This document shows positions 59,954 through 64,000 of a DNA stretch of 64,000 nucleotides, in pieces; positions within the stretch are counted from its first letter, which is position 1, and the number at the start of each line of letters is the position of its first letter. Made by a program: the position numbers and the translations under genes. Source of the stretch: Seminibacterium arietis (GTDB taxonomy: Bacteria; Pseudomonadota; Gammaproteobacteria; Enterobacterales; Pasteurellaceae); contig NZ_JBHTJN010000012.1 of the NCBI RefSeq assembly GCF_042675725.1, positions 1 to 64,000 on the forward strand, written 5' to 3'. A model generated the notes under the pieces. It saw nothing but the letters and a program-made list of their open reading frames with translations. It did no database searches and was not told the origin of the DNA.

Positions 59954-60958
59954 ATGTCAATTCAATATCTAGAATCTAATCAAAAAATTTCTGTTCCACT
60001 TTATGATTTAATGAACAAAATCCCAGGTGGTTTAATGGTTATTCCTCTTTTATTGGGATCAATAATGGGAACTTTTTTCCCAAGTTATTTAAATTTAGGT
60101 TCTTTTACTACCGCACTTTTTAAAAATTCTGCAGGTCCTTTAATTGCACTATTAATTTTTTCAACAGGAATGCAAATTACTCTTCGTAATTCAACCCCTG
60201 TTATTGTACATACTGGCGTTATTTTATTATTTAAAACTATTATTCCTGCAGGAATTGTTACTCTACTAGGATTATTAGTAGGTAATGATGGTATTTTTGG
60301 TATTTCTTTATTAGCAATGCTAACTGTTGTAGCTAATTCAAATGGAGGTATTTGGTTAGCTTTTGCTGGAAAATATGGTGATTATAGAGACAAAGGAGCA
60401 TATATTGCTTCTGCTATAAATAATGGTCCATTCTTTGTTTTACTCTTTCTTGGTGTTTCTGGACTTGCTGATATTCCATTTTCATTAATGTTAGCTGCTG
60501 TAATTCCTTTATTAATTGGCATGATTGTAGGTAATCTTGATCCTAAGTGGATGAATTTAATGAAACCTACTGGAACAATTGTTATTCCATTTTTTGCTTT
60601 TTCATTAGGTTCTGGAATAAATTTAAAAATTATCCTTACAGGAGGAGCTACTGGTATAATTTTAGGAATTATCTCAACTTTAGTTACTGGATTTTTAGTT
60701 TATTTAGGTTATAAAACAATTTTAGGTAGAGGAAATCAATCAGGTATTGGATTTGCTGCAGGAACAACTGCAGGAAATGCTATTATCGCTCCTGAAATTG
60801 TAACCCAAGCAGATCCAACATTAATTCCTTTTGTACAAACCGCCACAGCTCAAATTGCCGCATCAGTATTAATTTCTGCACTGTTATCACCGCTCTTGGC
60901 TGCTTATATATTAAAAAAACAAGGTGGTTTAAAGGAAAATAAAGGAGATATACAATGA
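59954..60958 (+). CDS. KdgT-family sugar-acid permease
   Basis: A 334-residue membrane protein of the 2-keto-3-deoxygluconate permease family, with about ten helices. It has IPGGLMVIPLLLGSIMGTFF, NSNGGIWLAFAGKYGDYRDK and GFAAGTTAGNAIIAPEIVTQ. In this cluster its cargo is more likely D-threonate, D-erythronate or a similar four-carbon acid than KDG. It is 10 bases after pdxA2 and overlaps the kinase by 4. Ribosome site AAGGAG. Confidence 0.88.
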   Translation: MSIQYLESNQKISVPLYDLMNKIPGGLMVIPLLLGSIMGTFFPSYLNLGSFTTALFKNSAGPLIALLIFSTGMQITLRNSTPVIVHTGVILLFKTIIPAGIVTLLGLLVGNDGIFGISLLAMLTVVANSNGGIWLAFAGKYGDYRDKGAYIASAINNGPFFVLLFLGVSGLADIPFSLMLAAVIPLLIGMIVGNLDPKWMNLMKPTGTIVIPFFAFSLGSGINLKIILTGGATGIILGIISTLVTGFLVYLGYKTILGRGNQSGIGFAAGTTAGNAIIAPEIVTQADPTLIPFVQTATAQIAASVLISALLSPLLAAYILKKQGGLKENKGDIQ

Positions 60959-62184
60959 AAAAAGAAAACTTATTAATACTAGCTGACGATCTTACTGGAG
61001 CAAATGACACAGGTGTAATGTTTGCTGAAGTAAATTTCAATACATTGCTCAATGTATCGCCATCATTAAATGATATAGATTTAAAAAATACCGATGTTAT
61101 TACAATATCCTCTGACTGCAGACCTTTAGGCTATGAAGCTAAAAATAAAACTAAACAATTGATACAACAAGGTATTAAAAAAGGGATTACAAAAATTTAT
61201 TTAAAAATTGATTCAACGATGAGAGGATCAGTAAAACATCAGATTGAAGGGGCTATTGATGCTTGGTCAGAAATTTATCCAAATGTAAAAGCTATTATTT
61301 GCCCAGCCTATCCTGTTATGGGTAGAACAATAAAAAATGGCATTCTTTATGTCAATAACGTTCCTGTCAACCAAACACCATCTGGCAAGGATCCAATTTG
61401 CCCTGTTAATTCTTCATCAATGATAGCTTTAATACCAAATTCTGAATTACTACCTTTATTATCTGAAAATGAATTATTTGATAGAATTAAACAAAGTCAA
61501 AATAATAAATTTATTATTGATGCAAATAGTGAACAGGATCTTCAAATAATATCTAATGTGATTAATAAGCTAGGTAAAAGTGTTATTCCTGTTGGATCTG
61601 GTGGATTAGCAAAAAAATTAAATCATATAAACGAATCATTTAAAGTAACTAAAAAAATTAACTTTGGAAGATCACTGATTTTAGTTACGTCCATTCATAG
61701 TATAAGTCAATTACAAATAGATGATTATATTTCTGAATATGGTTGCGAATCTATTGTATTTAATCCATCACCATCACAATTACTTAATTATTCATCATCA
61801 GAAAAAGCATTAAAATCTCAACTTATTGCTTTAATTAACTCCAGTAAAAATAATTTAATAATTAGAGCTAATCCTTTAAAAGCTGTTAATGCATTAACTA
61901 ATAATGTACTTGATTTGTCAAAAAGAATATCACAATATTTAGCCGATTTAAGTTTATTTTGTTTGAACAATCAAAAATTTGATAGTTTGATTTTATTTGG
62001 TGGTGATGGAGCTGCTTCACTACTTAATCAAATGAAAGTAACTAAAATAAAAATTTCTCATCAAGTATTGTCTGGTGTGCCTGTGGGTATAATTGAAGAG
62101 GGAAAATACTGTGGAATGACTGTGATAACAAAATCTGGAGGATTTGGTAAACAAAATTTATTGACTGATTTAATCAAATCATAA
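60955..62184 (+). CDS. dtnK: Four-carbon acid sugar kinase (DtnK/OtnK family)
   Basis: A 409-residue DUF1537-family kinase. The N-terminal domain has LLILADDLTGANDTGVMFAE and KIDSTMRGSVKHQIEGAID; the C-terminal nucleotide-binding domain has LFGGDGAASLLNQM and GVPVGIIEEGKYCGMTVITK with KSGGFG. It phosphorylates D-threonate, D-erythronate or a related acid at C4, the substrate for the PdxA2 enzyme. Which acid is used cannot be read from sequence. Overlap with the permease gene suggests coupling. Confidence 0.9.
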   Translation: MKKENLLILADDLTGANDTGVMFAEVNFNTLLNVSPSLNDIDLKNTDVITISSDCRPLGYEAKNKTKQLIQQGIKKGITKIYLKIDSTMRGSVKHQIEGAIDAWSEIYPNVKAIICPAYPVMGRTIKNGILYVNNVPVNQTPSGKDPICPVNSSSMIALIPNSELLPLLSENELFDRIKQSQNNKFIIDANSEQDLQIISNVINKLGKSVIPVGSGGLAKKLNHINESFKVTKKINFGRSLILVTSIHSISQLQIDDYISEYGCESIVFNPSPSQLLNYSSSEKALKSQLIALINSSKNNLIIRANPLKAVNALTNNVLDLSKRISQYLADLSLFCLNNQKFDSLILFGGDGAASLLNQMKVTKIKISHQVLSGVPVGIIEEGKYCGMTVITKSGGFGKQNLLTDLIKS

Positions 62185-62218
62185 ATATCTGACTGACTAA
62201 TTAACTTATCTTCTTTTT

Positions 62219-62256
62219 CGATAACAGTTTTTTTTAAAGACTGTTATCGCTATAAT
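62219..62256 (+). promoter_or_regulatory. Promoter and inverted repeat before the DeoR regulator
   Basis: CGATAACAGT (62219-62228) and ACTGTTATCG (62240-62249) form a perfect 10-bp inverted repeat with a T-rich loop. TATAAT (62251-62256) follows at once. It may terminate the kinase transcript, act as operator for the regulator, or both. Confidence 0.55.
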
Positions 62257-62286
62257 GCAAGTAAGCCATCTATTAGGAATAAGATT

Positions 62287-63042
62287 ATGTCAGAAAATCG
62301 ATTAGATAAAATTCTTCTATTTTTAAAAAATCATCGAATTGCTACTGTCGATCAGTTAGTTAAGGCTACTTTATCTTCACCAGCAACAATAAGACGAGAT
62401 TTAATAAAACTTGATAAAGAAGGATCTATTATTAGAACACATGGTGGAGTCAGCTTAAATCAATTTATTCCTTTTCAACCAACTACAAACGAAAAACAAC
62501 TTAAACAAGTTGCTGAAAAAGAAAGAATATCCGAATATGCTTCTAATCTAGTTTCTGTTGGTGACTCTATTATATTAGATGCAGGAACAACTACATTAGC
62601 TATTGCTAAAAAAATAGCACATATACCTTTACGAATAATTACTACAGATATACATATTGCTTTATTGCTTTCTGAATATAAGCAAATTGAACTTATTTTA
62701 ACTGGCGGGAGAGTAGATAATAGCAGTCAATCTTGCATTGGTAATCATAGCTTAACTTTGTTGCAAAATATTTATCCTGATATAGCATTTATAAGTTGTA
62801 ATTCTTGGAGTTTTGAAAAAGGCGTAACTACACCTACGGAAGATAAAGCTTATCTCAAAAGATACTTGCAACAAAATTCTAAAAGAAAAATATTAGTTGC
62901 TGATAGCTCAAAATATGGTAAACATTCATTATTTTGTTCTTCCAAATTAAATGATTTTACAGATATTATTACTGATAAAGGGCTAGATAAAAAACAAATT
63001 TTTAATGAAAAGGATTACAATTTTAACTTAATAAAAGTTTAA
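62287..63042 (+). CDS. DeoR family transcriptional regulator
   Basis: A 251-residue repressor. The N-terminal winged HTH (about 6-58) has DKILLFLKNHRIATVDQLVK and SPATIRRDLIKLDKEGSIIR, then THGG. The C-terminal sugar-phosphate sensor domain has GDSIILDAGTTTLAIAKKIA and a late ILVADSSKYGKHS, the usual DeoR ligand loop. It likely controls the upstream pdxA2-permease-kinase operon in response to a phosphorylated sugar acid. It has its own promoter. Confidence 0.92.
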   Translation: MSENRLDKILLFLKNHRIATVDQLVKATLSSPATIRRDLIKLDKEGSIIRTHGGVSLNQFIPFQPTTNEKQLKQVAEKERISEYASNLVSVGDSIILDAGTTTLAIAKKIAHIPLRIITTDIHIALLLSEYKQIELILTGGRVDNSSQSCIGNHSLTLLQNIYPDIAFISCNSWSFEKGVTTPTEDKAYLKRYLQQNSKRKILVADSSKYGKHSLFCSSKLNDFTDIITDKGLDKKQIFNEKDYNFNLIKV

Positions 63043-63057
63043 ACACAGCACATCAAC

Positions 63058-63127
63058 AAAAGAATACCATTACTCATATCTTGTAATAACTAAAAATTAA
63101 TTTGATATTAAGCACAGGTATTCTTTT
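63058..63127. terminator. Long-loop terminator between the DeoR gene and pepD
   Basis: AAAAGAATACC (63058-63068) and GGTATTCTTTT (63117-63127) pair over 11 bp with a 48-base loop, then ATTTTTTATT. It can serve both convergent genes. The large loop makes it less certain. Confidence 0.5.
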
Positions 63128-63135
63128 ATTTTTTA

Positions 63136-64000
63136 TTATTTCTGTGGAATATTCTCTAGTAATTTGATAAGTAAATTCCAATAATTTTTTACTGCTGGAA
63201 TATAAACTTTCTCATCTGGAGAATGAGCATTTCTAATTGTAGGTCCAATAGAAATAACATCTAAATTTGGATAGATTTTTTTCAATAAACCACATTCTAA
63301 ACCAGCATGAATAACTTTAATTTTAGGTGAGTACCCTAAAATATTGCTATAAATATTTTGTGCAATTTTTAAAATTTCGCTTTCACATTGTGGCTCCCAA
63401 CCAGGATAAGCACCAGAAAAACTCACTTTAGCATCTGAAAGTGAAGCTAAAGATAAAAGTAAATTTTCCACATATTCCCTACCACTTTCAATTAACGAAC
63501 GAATTAGTATTGTTCCTCGTAATTTATTTTCTTCTATTTTTAATACACCGATACTTAAAGAGGTTTCAACAACACCATCAACTACATCGCTGTTTCGAAT
63601 TACGCCATTTGGTAATAAGTTAATTAAATCAATTATTTTATGATTAGTTTTTGAATCAAATACTTGTGTAGGCTTATCGATAGATTGTAAAAATAAAGCT
63701 AAATTAGGTTCAGATAAAGATAATTCATTTCTTAAAATTTCAGCAAAATTTTGTACCGCACTTTCTAATAGTGAAAATTCACCATTAAAACAAAGTGTAG
63801 CAAATGCCTCTCGAGGAATAGCATTACGAACTGTACCCCCTTCAATACTAGCAATAGCAAAATCAAAGGTTGGATTATTTTGTTTAAAATAAGCTAAAAA
63901 ACGAGCTAACATTTTTATTGCATTTACACGTCCAGTATGAATATCACAACCCGAATGTCCTCCACTCAACCCTTTTAAAACTAGTTGACTGTGATTAGCA
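63136..64000 (-). CDS. pepD: Cytosol non-specific dipeptidase PepD (partial, N-terminus outside)
   Basis: An M20-family aminoacyl-histidine dipeptidase, cut by the right edge; 288 C-terminal codons are present. The frame runs to base 64000 (ANHSQLVLKGLSGGHSG), so there is no true start in the window. Conserved parts match E. coli PepD from memory: GGTVRNAIPREAFATLCFNG, NGVIRNSDVVDGVVETSLSI, GAYPGWEPQCESEILKIA, HAGLECGLLKK with the metal-binding Glu, and SIGPTIRNAHSPDEKVYI. It hydrolyses cytosolic dipeptides with two zinc ions. Confidence 0.95.
   Translation of the reverse strand, partial: ANHSQLVLKGLSGGHSGCDIHTGRVNAIKMLARFLAYFKQNNPTFDFAIASIEGGTVRNAIPREAFATLCFNGEFSLLESAVQNFAEILRNELSLSEPNLALFLQSIDKPTQVFDSKTNHKIIDLINLLPNGVIRNSDVVDGVVETSLSIGVLKIEENKLRGTILIRSLIESGREYVENLLLSLASLSDAKVSFSGAYPGWEPQCESEILKIAQNIYSNILGYSPKIKVIHAGLECGLLKKIYPNLDVISIGPTIRNAHSPDEKVYIPAVKNYWNLLIKLLENIPQK

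Larger units (their letters stand above)
545..63763. repeat. Dispersed DNA uptake signal sequences (USS, AAGTGCGGT)
   Basis: Exact copies of the 9-mer AAGTGCGGT or ACCGCACTT recur across the window. Examples start at 545, 2009, 3036, 4794, 4921, 6460, 7554, 9469, 15111, 16799, 17231, 17840, 23658, 30102, 38887, 40250, 43650, 44280, 44522, 48476, 49568, 50031, 51509, 52312, 52924, 53871, 54507, 60110 and 63755. Three inverted pairs form terminator hairpins (near 30.10, 36.40 and 58.18 kb). This is the core recognised by the competence machinery of the Haemophilus-type Pasteurellaceae subclade, and it identifies the family better than any single gene here. The ribosomal block at 19-35 kb is almost free of it. 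Confidence 0.95.

Noticed and set aside
1..64000. CRISPR array, prophage or insertion sequence
   Set aside because: No regularly spaced direct repeats, transposase, integrase or att-type repeats were found. The only insert-like region is the rpsQ-rplN cassette, which has no recombinase or flanking direct repeats that I can see.

Overview
The window is AT-rich Pasteurellaceae DNA. The 9-base Haemophilus-type DNA uptake signal AAGTGCGGT (or its complement) occurs more than 30 times. Many blocks match the gene order I know from Haemophilus influenzae: bolA-nqrABCDEF-apbE-nqrM-mnmA, mutY-yggX-mltC, and S10-spc-alpha. The species cannot be fixed from sequence alone.

Layout. 1-8.2 kb, mostly minus strand: what looks like the boxA leader of an rRNA operon running off the left edge, tRNA-Asn and tRNA-Phe, mltC-yggX-mutY, an orphan DppA-type binding protein, gltS, purB and hflD. 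8.3-18.6 kb: a periplasmic PCuAC copper chaperone, mnmA, the complete Na+-NQR operon with its flavin transferase (apbE) and maturation factor (nqrM), bolA and a YajG-like lipoprotein. 19.1-35.4 kb, minus strand: the whole S10, spc and alpha ribosomal operons, with the alpha (S4) leader, an S10 leader and consensus-like promoters. A three-gene cassette of unknown function (27.8-30.0 kb) sits exactly at the S10/spc boundary, between rpsQ and rplN, and has its own terminators and an unusual palindromic promoter region. 35.5-39.4 kb: sxy (competence regulator) with a CRP-S site, a HerA-like ATPase, ychJ and yihY.

39.5-42.7 kb: a copper-metallophore RiPP locus (HvfX, the HvfA precursor with four EGKCG motifs, the MNIO enzyme HvfB, its partner HvfC, an ECF sigma factor and a zinc-finger anti-sigma), with a candidate ECF promoter and an attenuator hairpin after the precursor gene. 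42.8-51.3 kb: dtd, yheS, a MarC protein, the oxaloacetate decarboxylase Na+ pump oadGAB (oadA broken by one missing base in an A6 tract), a PACE efflux protein, and alanine dehydrogenase carrying an in-frame G11 tract.

51.4-58.2 kb: a heme/iron acquisition operon (hmuTUV, a ChaN lipoprotein, exbB-exbD-tonB, hutX, hutZ). 58.2-58.9 kb is non-coding, with a possible sRNA and a short ORF remnant. 58.9-63.0 kb: a D-threonate-type sugar-acid cluster (PdxA2-like dehydrogenase, KdgT-family permease, four-carbon acid sugar kinase, DeoR regulator) behind a class II CRP promoter. The right edge cuts a PepD-type dipeptidase.

Together the genes describe a host-associated facultative anaerobe. It relies on sodium energetics (NQR, OAD, GltS), scavenges host heme, buffers copper and is naturally competent. 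The least explained parts are the rpsQ-rplN cassette and the two homopolymer-tract genes.
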